The position numbers were made by a program, and so were the translations under genes. Below the pieces are notes generated by a model. That model had not been told where the DNA came from. It worked only from the letters and a program-made list of their open reading frames with translations, and made no database searches. Shown here one piece after another: positions 1-7,766 of a stretch of 27,064 bases of DNA. Every line of letters starts with the position of its first letter. The stretch's first letter is position 1. Origin of the DNA: Deltaproteobacteria bacterium (GTDB lineage: Bacteria; Desulfobacterota; Desulfarculia; Adiutricales; Adiutricaceae); assembly GCA_031267005.1 (NCBI GenBank), contig JAIRZX010000575.1, positions 1 through 27,064 of the forward strand, given 5' to 3'.

Positions 1-303
1 CGGGGTGATTTCCCGGTGTTCCGCCTCCCCCCTCCGGTTTCAGCTCCATCGCCGGAACCGTCCGGCGGGTTCCGGGCCGGACCGGGAGGTTCCGGGAGGG
101 CCGGCCGGGGGGGAGTGAAAAATATTCCCGCGCACGGGGCGGCGCCTTGCGGCCGGCCGGTCGCCGCCGGGCCGCCGTCCGCCGGGTTCCAGAGGGGTGC
201 TCTGAAGGCGGAGCGGCAGCATACGGACAGCTTGCCGCGTCGCGCCGCTGCCGCTGGTTCGGAAATCGCCATGCCGGGCGCGGCCCGGCTGATTCCGCGA
301 GGT

Positions 304-332
304 TTGAAAATGCCCGGGGAAGATGCTAGACT
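304..332 (+). promoter_or_regulatory. Candidate sigma-70-type promoter
   Basis: A -35-like TTGAAA (304-309) and a -10-like TAGACT (327-332) are separated by 17 bases. No protein gene follows for over 1.3 kb, but a Rho-independent terminator lies about 95 bases downstream, so the promoter could drive a short RNA. Chance matches are possible and nothing beyond box quality and spacing supports it. Confidence 0.4.
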
Positions 333-338
333 GTCGCA

Positions 339-454
339 TTCCAGCGGGCCCGGCTCGGTCGGGCCCGACCCCTTTCCCATGACCCCCCCTCCTCAGTCAA
401 GGGTCCGGATCGAAAGGTGCGGCGGACAGCTCCTTCCTTCGGGGGCTTTTTTTT
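339..454 (+). ncRNA. Candidate small RNA of about 115 nt, family not recognised
   Basis: The stretch lies between a plausible promoter (304-332) and a terminator (428-454). Inside it is a perfect GGGCCC/GGGCCC stem (346-351 with 361-366) and a weaker GTCCG/CGGAC pairing further on. I compared it by eye with the conserved cores of SRP (4.5S) RNA and 6S RNA and found no convincing match. The terminator could instead end a transcript entering from the left, so the RNA gene is inferred from its flanking signals. Confidence 0.3.
428..454 (+). terminator. Rho-independent terminator
   Basis: AGCTCC (428-433) pairs with GGGGCT (442-447) across an 8-base loop, with one G-U pair, and is followed by a run of eight T (447-454). 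This is the clearest intrinsic terminator in the window. It ends either the candidate small RNA or a transcript coming from outside the window. Confidence 0.6.
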
Positions 455-1034
455 GCCCTTAAGCCCGGCACCCCGCGTCCAGCCGACGAAGATTGAGTAA
501 GTTGCCGCCGCCGCAGCCGCCCCCGGCCGCCGGGGGGCCCGGGAAACCCCCGGAAGCCCCGGCCCGAAGGGAACCAATGGGTTCCCCTGCCCGGCCTAAC
601 GCTTTCCGCGTCGACTTAGGACCCTTCCCGCCCGGAAAACCGCCCGTACCCGCATCGTCCGGCCCAAGGCCGCGAGGGGGACGCGGCCTTTACCCCGGAG
701 ATCCCCCTCCGGGCCGCTAGCCCTAACCCAGCCTCCGGCCCCGGCGCCGCTGGCCCCGCCCCGGGGCCCGTTGCGCCGTCCGGGCGTATTGCCCCCTGCG
801 GGCCCGCGCCTGTTCTCCCCCTTCCGCCCCGCCGGGACGTCGGCACAGCCTTCGGCCGGACGAACGCTTTGCCTTGCTCCGGACGTCTTTCCCCGGCAAA
901 CCTTAAAGCCGGACGCCCGGTTTGCCTGATGCCGGACGCCCGGATACCCTTATGTAGGACGCTTTTTTTGCCGGACGTTCCCTCGTCGCCCCGTCGGTCG
1001 GTCGTTGCGGTGCCGTAGGCCTTTGCTGGACTGG
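455..1034. other. Spacer without a recognisable gene
   Basis: The stretch is GC-rich with short open frames on both strands, none showing a domain, a good ribosome-binding site or protein-like composition. Two copies of a CCGGACGCCCGG motif occur near 909-945, followed by a T-run at about 963. I see no other structure. Confidence 0.5.
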
Positions 1035-1129
1035 CGGAATCCGGCGCTCCGGACGGAATCCGGCGCTCCGGGCGGAATCCGGCCCTCCGGGCGGAACCCG
1101 ACGTCCGGGGCGGAACCCGACGTCCGGGA
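1035..1129. repeat. 19-bp tandem repeat, five copies
   Basis: Five head-to-tail units begin at 1035, 1054, 1073, 1092 and 1111, each starting CGGAAYCCG. The first three are nearly identical; the last two share a variant (CGGAACCCGACGTCCGGG). It lies in a non-coding spacer. Confidence 0.85.
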
Positions 1130-1316
1130 AGCCGGAAAGCATCTGCGGCCCTAAGGCCTTACGGGTTGCAGGTGAACGTTGGAGGGAGCGCCTTAACGGC
1201 CGCCCGGGGGCTCCGGCGGCGATAGCCGCCCCCGCCCCTTAAGCCTTCCGCTTTCCAGGCCATCCGGAGTTCCGGATCTCCGATCGTCAGGCCATAAGCC
1301 AGCCTGGCGTCCCGAG

Positions 1317-1408
1317 CCTTCCGTGTCCGCGCGGGCTTTTCGGGCGCCCCTAGCCCTCCGGGCCTTCCGTGTCCGCGCGGGCTTTTCGGGCGCCCCTGGC
1401 CATCCGGG
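1317..1408. repeat. 46-bp direct tandem duplication
   Basis: Two nearly identical 46-base copies, 1317-1362 and 1363-1408, both beginning CCTTCCGTGTCCGCGCGGGC. Non-coding, upstream of the RND efflux operon. It differs in sequence and period from the neighbouring arrays. Confidence 0.85.
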
Positions 1409-1482
1409 TCCGCCGGGCCCTTCGGGCTTCTTCAAGGTTTTTTATAAGGTCCATTCAGGATTAAAGGGCCCCTCCGGGCCCC

Positions 1483-1580
1483 GCAGCTCCCCTTGGGGGC
1501 CCGGCGCCCCCGCAGCTCCCCTTGGGGGCCCGGCGCCCCTGCTGCTCCCCTTGGGGGCCCGGCGCCCCCGCCGGTCCCCC
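1483..1580. repeat. 29-bp tandem repeat upstream of the efflux operon
   Basis: Units start at 1483, 1512 and 1541, with a decayed fourth at 1570. Each contains CTCCCCTTGGGGGCCCGGCG, whose CCCC/GGGG core can fold back on itself. The array ends about 120 bases before the adaptor start codon, so it may lie within the operon's leader; no clear promoter was seen between it and the gene. Confidence 0.85.
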
Positions 1581-1699
1581 GAAGCCCCGTCCCCGGGAGA
1601 TCGAGCAACGGCAGGGCGCCGGATCCAGCCCGAACCCCTTTTTTAGGCCGTCCCCCGCCTGCGGCGTTCAGGCGGGCGGGCGTCCGGAACAAGGCGAAA

Positions 1700-3067
1700 A
1701 TGTCAGCCAAACAGCTAATAAAGAAGAACATCTTCATCATCATCCCGGCCGTGATAGTGCTCCTGGCCGCGGCGGTCGTCGTGCTCCCGATGCTGTTCCC
1801 GGCGCCGCCCAGGGTCACGCCGCCCGCGGCGGTGGTCCTCCACGAGACGAAGGAGTACCCGGTCAAGGACTCCTGGGAGGTCGTGGCCTTCGCGCAGGCG
1901 TCCAAGAGGGTGGACCTGGTGGCCAGGGTCTCCGGGTTCCTGGTGGAGAAGCCCTACAAGGAGGGCGGGGCCGTCTACGAGGGGGACGTGCTGTTCTCGA
2001 TAGAGCCGGAGCAGTACAAGGCGGCCCTGGAGGCGGCGAGGGGCAACCTCATGAGCGCCGAGGCCCGGGTCGTCCAGTCGCGGCTGGCCTTCCAGAGGAT
2101 CTCCGATCTCTTCGCCAGGAAGACCTCTACCAAGAGCGACTACGACGACGCCAAGGCCGCCCTGGACGTGGCCGAGGCGGGGTCCATGTCCGCCCGGGCG
2201 GCCCTCTCCCAGGCGCAGCTTGATCTGGGCTACGCTTCGGTCAAGGCCCCCTTCGACGGCTACGCCTCGGACAGCCCCTTCTCCGAAGGGGCTTTCCTGA
2301 GCCCGGCCTCCGGGGTGCTGGCCACGGTCGTGGCCTCCGATCCCCTGGAACTGTCCTTCGGGGTCCCCGACAGGCTGATGGCGGCGGTGAAGTACAAGGC
2401 CCCCGACTCCGCCCTCCCCCGCGGCGGCATCGACCAGGTGGCGGTCAGGGTCCGCTCGGCCGGAGGCAGGGAGTACCCCTTGACGGGGGCCATCACTTAC
2501 GTGGCGCCCCTGGTCGACGACTCCACCGGCACTTACAAGGTCAAGGCCGACATGCCCAACCCCGACGGCCTGCTCGCCCCCGGCGAGACCCTTACGGTGA
2601 TACTGGAGGACGTCCATCCCCGCCAGGCGCTCCTGGTCCCGAAGAGCTCGCTGCTGATAGCCGCCGACTCGGGGACCTACGTCTTCGCGGCGGCCCCGGC
2701 GCCCCCGGGCCCGGACGGCGCCCCCGGAGAGGGCCTGGTCGCCCGGAGGATAGACGTCACCCGCGGCAACGAGTTCCCCGACGGCATAGAGATCCTTTCC
2801 GGCTTGAAGCCCGGCGACAAGATCATAGAGCTGGGGCTCATGAGCATGGGATCCACCCTCCGCCCGGGCGCCCCGGTCCGGATAGTCGACAACTACGTGC
2901 CGGCGGGCGCCCAGCAAGGCCCTGGCGGCGCGGGATCGCCCGGGGGCCCTGGCGGCGCGGGATCGCCGGGGGGCCCTGGCGGCGCGGGGTCGCCCGAGGG
3001 CGCCCGGACGCCGGGCGGCGGGCCCGGCGCCGGAAACGCTCCCGCCGCCGGCGAGGGGGGCGCCTGA
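1700..3067 (+). CDS. RND efflux periplasmic adaptor (membrane fusion protein, HlyD/AcrA family)
   Basis: 455 residues. The start at 1700 is chosen because an N-terminal membrane anchor (about residues 8-32, preceded by lysines) begins there and the upstream open frame is repeat-rich spacer; the ribosome site is weak (AAGGCG). No lipobox Cys is present, so it is anchored by the uncleaved segment rather than lipidated. A half-lipoyl region (from about K69, VDLVARVSGFL) leads into an alpha-helical hairpin (about 110-190), the second lipoyl half (KAPFDGY), beta-barrel strands and a membrane-proximal domain near 350-400. Such adaptors link the inner-membrane RND pump to a TolC-type outer-membrane channel. 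The pump gene starts 3 bases downstream; no channel gene is in the window. The C-terminal tail is Gly/Pro/Ala-rich and partly made of three 9-residue repeats. The substrate cannot be told from sequence. Confidence 0.93.
   Translation: MSAKQLIKKNIFIIIPAVIVLLAAAVVVLPMLFPAPPRVTPPAAVVLHETKEYPVKDSWEVVAFAQASKRVDLVARVSGFLVEKPYKEGGAVYEGDVLFSIEPEQYKAALEAARGNLMSAEARVVQSRLAFQRISDLFARKTSTKSDYDDAKAALDVAEAGSMSARAALSQAQLDLGYASVKAPFDGYASDSPFSEGAFLSPASGVLATVVASDPLELSFGVPDRLMAAVKYKAPDSALPRGGIDQVAVRVRSAGGREYPLTGAITYVAPLVDDSTGTYKVKADMPNPDGLLAPGETLTVILEDVHPRQALLVPKSSLLIAADSGTYVFAAAPAPPGPDGAPGEGLVARRIDVTRGNEFPDGIEILSGLKPGDKIIELGLMSMGSTLRPGAPVRIVDNYVPAGAQQGPGGAGSPGGPGGAGSPGGPGGAGSPEGARTPGGGPGAGNAPAAGEGGA
2921..3001 (+). 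repeat. 27-bp in-frame tandem repeat in the adaptor tail
   Basis: Three consecutive 27-base units (2921, 2948, 2975) encode three copies of a GPGGAGSPG-like nonapeptide at residues about 407-434 of the adaptor. The unit is a whole number of codons, so copy-number change would lengthen the tail without a frameshift. Confidence 0.85.
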
Positions 3068-3070
3068 CAG

Positions 3071-6000
3071 ATGCTGTCCAAGATTTTCATCGACAGGCCC
3101 CGCTTCGCGGTGGTCATCTCGCTCGTCATCAGCATCTCGGGACTTATGGCCCTGATGCGGTTGCCGGTCGCCCAGTTCCCTGACATCGTGCCCCCCCAGG
3201 TCATGGTCGAGGCGACCTACCCCGGCGCCTCGGCCGCCACGGTCGAGAGCACCGTCGCCCAGAACATAGAGACCGCCGTAAACGGCGTCGAGCGCATGCT
3301 GTACTTCTCCAGCCAGAGCTCGAACAACGGCAGGTACTCGCTTTCCATAACCTTCGAGGTCGGGTCCGATCCTGATCTCAACATGGTTAACGTCCAGAAC
3401 CGGCTGAAGAGGGCCGAGCCCCTGCTTCCCGAGGAGGTGACCCGCCAGGGCGTGGACGTGGAGAGCAGGACGTCTTCGTTTTTGAAGGCCTTCATGTTCT
3501 ACAGCCCGGAAGGCTCCGTCACCCCCCTGGAGCTCTCCGACTGGGTCTACAACAACGTCGTAGACGTGTTCACCCGCGTTCCCGGCGTGGGGGGCGTCAA
3601 TTTCTTCGGGGCCAACTACAGCATGCGCGTGTGGATGGACCCGGTTAAGATGGCCGGCTACGGGCTCACCCCCGCCGACGTGTCCGCCGCGCTGGCCGCC
3701 CAGAACATCCAGGCGGCGGTGGGCGAGGTCGGCGGGGCGCCGACCCTGCCGGGCCAGGAGCTCCATTACAACATCACGGCCCAGGGCAGGCTCTCCTCGG
3801 CCGAACAGTTCCGGGACATTATCCTCCGGACCGGCCCCGACGGGGGCCTCCTGAGGCTGGGCGACGTGGCCCGTGTGGAGCTGGACACCGAGAACTACTC
3901 CCCCATGGGCGTGTACAAGGGCCAGCAGGCCGCCGGCATGATGCTCACCCAGCAGTCCGGCTCGAACGCGGTCGAAACAGCCAACAACGTGAACGCGGCC
4001 ATGGAGCTCCTGGCGGAGAGGATGCCCGACGGCATAGCCTACGTGGAGGTCTTCGACGCCACCCGCTTCGTAAGGGCTTCCATCGAGGAGGTGGCCAAGG
4101 CCATCGGCATCGCCATGGTGCTGGTCATCCTGGTCGTCTACCTCTTCCTGGGAAGCTGGCGGACGACCTTGATCCCCATGTTCGCCGTTCCGGTGTCGCT
4201 CATAGGCGCCTTCGCGGTGCTCGCGGCCATGGGCTTTTCGGCGAACACGGTCTCGCTCCTGGCGCTGGTCTTGGCCGTCGGCATCGTCGTGGACGACGCC
4301 ATAGTCGTCGTGGAGAACGTCGAGCGCGTCATGCGCGAGGAGAATTTGCCGCCCAAGGAGGCCGCCTACAAGGCCATGGGGCAGATAACGGGCGCCATCA
4401 TAGCGATAGCCCTGGTGCTCCTCTCGGTCTTCGTGCCGGTGGCCTTCATCCCCGGGCTGTCCGGCAAGCTCTACCAGCAGTTCGCCGTCACCATCTCGGC
4501 GGCCATGCTCATATCCTGCTTCAACGCGCTCACCCTGTCCCCCGCGCTCTGCGCCGTCTTCATGAAGAAGGAGGAGGGCGAGCCGAATTGGATAGTGCGG
4601 AAGTTCCAGGCCCTGGTCGTGAAGTCCAGGAACGGCTACCACTCGCTCGTGGTGACGCTCTTGAGGAGGAGCGCCTTCGGGCTGGTGGTGGCGGCCTTCT
4701 GCATGGGGGCCGCCTGGGGAATCATGAAGTTCACGCCCTCGGGGTTCCTGCCCACCGAGGACATGGGCATGATCGTGGTCCAGATAGGGCTTCCGGAAGG
4801 CAGCTCGCTCAACAAGACCAGGGACGCCCTGAACAGGGCCTCGTCCATCGCCTCCGGGATACCGGGCATCCAGAACATCATGGCCGTCACCGGCGTGAAC
4901 GTCGTGAACTTCTCCATGCAGGACAACGCGGCCTTCATGTTCGTGGGGCTGGCGCCTTACGAGGAGAGGGAGACGGCGGATCTGTCCTCAGACGCCATCC
5001 AGATGCAGCTGAACATCCGCCTGTCGGCGATACTTGAGGCCAACTGCCAGGCCTTCTCCATGCCCCCCATAGTGGGGCTGGACTCCGTGGGCGGCTTCCA
5101 GTTCATCATCATGGACTACGCGGGGCGCGAGCCGCAGCAGCTCTCCCAGGAGGCCATGCGCTTCATTGGCACCGCGATGCAGCAGCCCGGCCTCATGATG
5201 GCCATGACCTTCTTCAACGCCGACACCCCCGTAATGGAGATAGAGCTCGACCGGGACAAGGCGCTGGCCAGGGGCCTTTCGGTCGGGCAGATCTTCAACG
5301 CCCTCCAGCAGTACCTGGGCTCCTACTACGTGAACGACTTCAACTACCAGGGCCGCAGCTGGAAGGTCAAGGTCATGAGCGACTTCGACGGGAGGCGCAA
5401 CGAGGCCGATCTCGAGGCCATCCACGTGAAGTCCTCGACGGGGGCCATGGTCCCGCTTTCGGCGGTGCTTACCGCCAGGATGACCACCGGCCCCCAGAAC
5501 ATCACCCGCTACAACAACAGCCGCTCGGTCACCATCATGGGCGCCACCTTCCCGGGCCTGGGCACTGGCGTGGGCATCTCCGCCATGGAGAACGCCGCGC
5601 GCTCGCTCCCCTCCGACATGAGCTTCGAGTGGACCGGGTCAACCTACCAGGAACGCGAGTCGGCCGGGCAGACGGTGTACCTGTTCATACTGTCGTTCAC
5701 CTTCGCGTACCTCTTCCTGGTCGCCCTGTACGAGTCCTGGACCATACCCTTGGGCGTCATCATCTCCGTTTCCGCCGCCATCTACGGGGCCATGATGGCC
5801 GTCAAGCTCACGGGCTTCTCCATGGGCCTCTACGTCCAGATAGGCATAGTGACCCTGATAGCCCTGGCCTCCAAGAACGCCATCCTGATAGTAGAGTTCG
5901 CGAAGGAGGCCCGGGCCCAGGGCAACACCATCAAGGATTCCGCCGCCCAAGGGTCCTTTCTGAGGTTCCGCGCGGTGGTCATGACATCCCTGGCGTTTCT

Positions 6001-6343
6001 GGCCGGCCTCCTCCCCCTGGTCTTCGCGACCGGCCCCGGGGCCGCCTCCCGCCAGAACGTCTCCACCGCTGTCTTCGGCGGCATGATAGCGGCCTGCACC
6101 GTCGGGCTCATCATCATCCCCCTGGTTTACGCCATGTTCCAGAAGCTCAGGGAGTTCTTCCACGGCCTCGTGGGCTCCGAGCTCTACGGACGCAGGAAGC
6201 GGATGGAGCCCGGGGTTTCCGAAGGCCCCGGGGGAGGCGTGGACCTTGCCAAGCCCGCGGCCGCGGGCCCCTCCGGGGAGTCCGCCCCCGGCGGCTCCGC
6301 CCCTGAAAGCCCGCCCGGAGGCCCCGCTCCGGGGAAGGGCTAG
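3071..6343 (+). CDS. RND multidrug efflux pump permease (AcrB/MexB, HAE1 family)
   Basis: 1090 residues; typical family members are about 1030-1050. It is the inner-membrane proton-driven pump of a tripartite efflux complex. The opening MLSKIFIDRPRFAVVISLVI gives the first membrane helix, followed by a large periplasmic porter loop, a block of helices near 335-560, a second periplasmic loop and a final helix block (about 855-1030). The proton-relay residues are present: the Asp pair D408-D409 in GIVVDDAIVVVENV and K935 in LASKNAILIVEFA. This supports an active proton-coupled pump. The extra length is a Pro/Gly/Ala-rich cytoplasmic tail of about 50 residues with little family resemblance. Translation is probably coupled to the adaptor, whose stop lies 3 bases upstream. 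Hydrophobic/amphiphilic drugs are the usual HAE1 substrates; the real substrate is unknown. Confidence 0.96.
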   Translation: MLSKIFIDRPRFAVVISLVISISGLMALMRLPVAQFPDIVPPQVMVEATYPGASAATVESTVAQNIETAVNGVERMLYFSSQSSNNGRYSLSITFEVGSDPDLNMVNVQNRLKRAEPLLPEEVTRQGVDVESRTSSFLKAFMFYSPEGSVTPLELSDWVYNNVVDVFTRVPGVGGVNFFGANYSMRVWMDPVKMAGYGLTPADVSAALAAQNIQAAVGEVGGAPTLPGQELHYNITAQGRLSSAEQFRDIILRTGPDGGLLRLGDVARVELDTENYSPMGVYKGQQAAGMMLTQQSGSNAVETANNVNAAMELLAERMPDGIAYVEVFDATRFVRASIEEVAKAIGIAMVLVILVVYLFLGSWRTTLIPMFAVPVSLIGAFAVLAAMGFSANTVSLLALVLAVGIVVDDAIVVVENVERVMREENLPPKEAAYKAMGQITGAIIAIALVLLSVFVPVAFIPGLSGKLYQQFAVTISAAMLISCFNALTLSPALCAVFMKKEEGEPNWIVRKFQALVVKSRNGYHSLVVTLLRRSAFGLVVAAFCMGAAWGIMKFTPSGFLPTEDMGMIVVQIGLPEGSSLNKTRDALNRASSIASGIPGIQNIMAVTGVNVVNFSMQDNAAFMFVGLAPYEERETADLSSDAIQMQLNIRLSAILEANCQAFSMPPIVGLDSVGGFQFIIMDYAGREPQQLSQEAMRFIGTAMQQPGLMMAMTFFNADTPVMEIELDRDKALARGLSVGQIFNALQQYLGSYYVNDFNYQGRSWKVKVMSDFDGRRNEADLEAIHVKSSTGAMVPLSAVLTARMTTGPQNITRYNNSRSVTIMGATFPGLGTGVGISAMENAARSLPSDMSFEWTGSTYQERESAGQTVYLFILSFTFAYLFLVALYESWTIPLGVIISVSAAIYGAMMAVKLTGFSMGLYVQIGIVTLIALASKNAILIVEFAKEARAQGNTIKDSAAQGSFLRFRAVVMTSLAFLAGLLPLVFATGPGAASRQNVSTAVFGGMIAACTVGLIIIPLVYAMFQKLREFFHGLVGSELYGRRKRMEPGVSEGPGGGVDLAKPAAAGPSGESAPGGSAPESPPGGPAPGKG

Positions 6344-7078
6344 CGGCCCCGGCTTCGGACGGCGTCCCGCTGGGTCCCCGGGCTCCCAGCGGCTCCCTGC
6401 GGTTTTTCCGGGTTTTCCCTGGTTTTCTCAGGTTTCCGAAGCCTCGGCCCGTGATGCTCCAGCCGCCTTCCGCCGGCCTTGACGGTCCGGGGGGGAGGCG
6501 GCTGTTTGTTTCTGGCCGGGCAGTGTAGGGCCGGGCACGGGTATGGCAGGGCCCGGGCAGGGTAGTGCAGGGCAAGTCAGGTCATAGGCAGGGCAGGGCA
6601 GGGCAGGGCAGGGAAGGGAAGGGCAGGTCGGCCAAGGCCGCCAATGGGCGCCTGGAGACTGGGAACTGGATTCCGGACAAAGGGGAGGCCAGGGGACAGA
6701 CTCAGTCGCGGGCATCGGGCCGCTTCCCTTTGCAAAAATGGTTCCCGTCAGGCAAATGGTCGCTCTTCCTGGGGACAGCGGGACCGTGGGCGAAGGAAAG
6801 CAGAGGACCACAGGGAAGGGAGCCGGTTGCTTGCGGAAGTTCGGAGGCGGGAAGTGCGGCGCTGGGAAGGAGTTGGCTATTTGCGGCGATCTTGCAAACT
6901 ATGGCGATTTCCATAACAATATGCCGTGCCTTAAACGCGATTTCGTCCTCCCGGAGACTTAAGGGCCTTCCGGTTTCTTCCGGGTCCGTTCGGATTGCCG
7001 CGCGTTCCGCGCGCCCGCGCCTCGGTAGCGGCCTGACGCGGATGGCCCGATCCTTGCTATGTTCGGCAGCCCTTCCGG
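6344..7078. other. Spacer between efflux operon and chemosensory cluster
   Basis: No coding frame has a recognisable domain or protein-like composition. The stretch holds decayed GGTTTTCC-type repeats (about 6398-6440) and the GGCAG array listed separately. A possible weak promoter (TTGCAA at 6892, TAACAA at 6914, 16-base spacer) is less convincing than the one at 7079-7107. Confidence 0.5.
6587..6627. repeat. GGCAG pentanucleotide array
   Basis: About five uninterrupted GGCAG units run into GGGAA and GGCAG variants, with scattered degenerate copies back to about 6544. Simple-sequence repeat in a spacer, strongly purine-biased on the plus strand. Confidence 0.8.
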
Positions 7079-7107
7079 TTTACAAAAACCGCGCTGCAGG
7101 TTAGTAT
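7079..7107 (+). promoter_or_regulatory. Probable promoter of the chemosensory cluster
   Basis: TTTACA (7079-7084, five of six consensus bases) and TAGTAT (7102-7107) are separated by 17 bases. Transcription would start near 7114, leaving a leader of about 97 bases before the first gene. It is the best-matched promoter in the window and sits directly ahead of the cluster. Confidence 0.55.
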
Positions 7108-7210
7108 CCTTACGGCTGTCGGCCGCGGCGCGAAAGGAGCGCCCGGCGCCCACGCGCCGGGACGGACCGGTCCCGCCCGCGCTCGCGGGCCGGGGACGTA
7201 CGGGGTTTGT

Positions 7211-7615
7211 ATGCGCATCGTCATCATAGACCGCGAGCCCGCTTTCCTCGGGCCGGTGGCCGACGAACTCGAGCGCGAGGGCTTCGAGGTCGCGGTCGTG
7301 GAGAACATCCCCAACGCCCTGGCTTTCATAAAGACCAAGAGCGTCCAGTTCCTCGTGGCCGACAGTTCGGTTTTGGTCGACCACTCCCTGGGGGGCGAGG
7401 TACTGCGCCAGTACCCCTTGACCCGCCTTATAGTGCTCGCGGCGCACCCATCCATTCTTGGCATGATAGAGTCCATAAGCCGGGGCATTACCGACTACCT
7501 CCCCAGGGCCGAGGAGTCCTTCGGGGAACTCGTGGACACGATACTGGACGAGCGGAACCGGCTCGAGCGCTGGCAGCACGCCCTTTTGAGCCCCCTGTTC
7601 GCGAAGAACGGCTGA
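7211..7615 (+). CDS. Stand-alone receiver-domain protein with degenerate active site (pseudo-receiver)
   Basis: 134 residues, close to a single CheY-like receiver domain with a short C-terminal helix. The fold pattern is visible: beta-1 MRIVIIDREP, the phospho-acceptor position at D51 in FLVADSS, a beta-4 strand LIVLAAH and a beta-5 strand DYLPR. Three of the five conserved receiver residues differ: the second acidic residue of beta-1 is R8, the Thr/Ser of beta-4 is A77 and the Lys of beta-5 is R99. D7 and D51 remain. In known receivers these positions bind metal and drive the phosphorylation switch, so ordinary phospho-signalling is doubtful and a constitutive or protein-binding role is possible. 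It heads the cluster, 151 bases before cheA, and probably uses the promoter at 7079-7107. Output is unknown; there is no DNA-binding domain. Confidence 0.85.
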   Translation: MRIVIIDREPAFLGPVADELEREGFEVAVVENIPNALAFIKTKSVQFLVADSSVLVDHSLGGEVLRQYPLTRLIVLAAHPSILGMIESISRGITDYLPRAEESFGELVDTILDERNRLERWQHALLSPLFAKNG

Positions 7616-7629
7616 AGGCGGGGTTATGG

Positions 7630-7650
7630 CCCCGCCCCTCGCGGGCGGGG
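7630..7650 (+). other. GC-rich hairpin between receiver gene and cheA
   Basis: CCCCGCCC (7630-7637) pairs perfectly with GGGCGGGG (7643-7650) across a 5-base loop, just after the receiver stop codon. No T-run follows, so it is not a standard intrinsic terminator. It could protect a transcript end or partly reduce read-through into cheA. Confidence 0.55.
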
Positions 7651-7766
7651 GGGCGGGCTTCTTCCCGGCGGAGTCCGGGGCGGGCGGCGCCCGGGGGGCC
7701 CCGGCATCGGGGCTTGACAGGCTAGTCACGGGCGCCGCGGTGCCGGCCCGGGGGGCGTAATCGAAT

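Noticed and set aside
339..454. SRP (4.5S) RNA identity for the candidate small RNA
   Set aside because: A GTCAAGG...CCGGA stretch looked similar, but the conserved GGAAGGAAGCAG-type apical core is absent.
16..462. Open frame at the left edge
   Set aside because: Pro/Gly/Arg-rich, overlapped by frames on the other strand, contains the promoter and terminator of the candidate RNA, and has no domain.
1715..4642. 975-residue open frame on the minus strand
   Set aside because: It lies antisense to the adaptor and RND pump, both of which have full family motifs. The frame is open because GC-rich codons rarely give antisense stops; its His/Gly/Asp-rich composition is typical of such shadows.
7714..7742. 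Perfect -35 box TTGACA before cheA
   Set aside because: No -10-like sequence occurs 16-18 bases downstream; the region is GC-only there.
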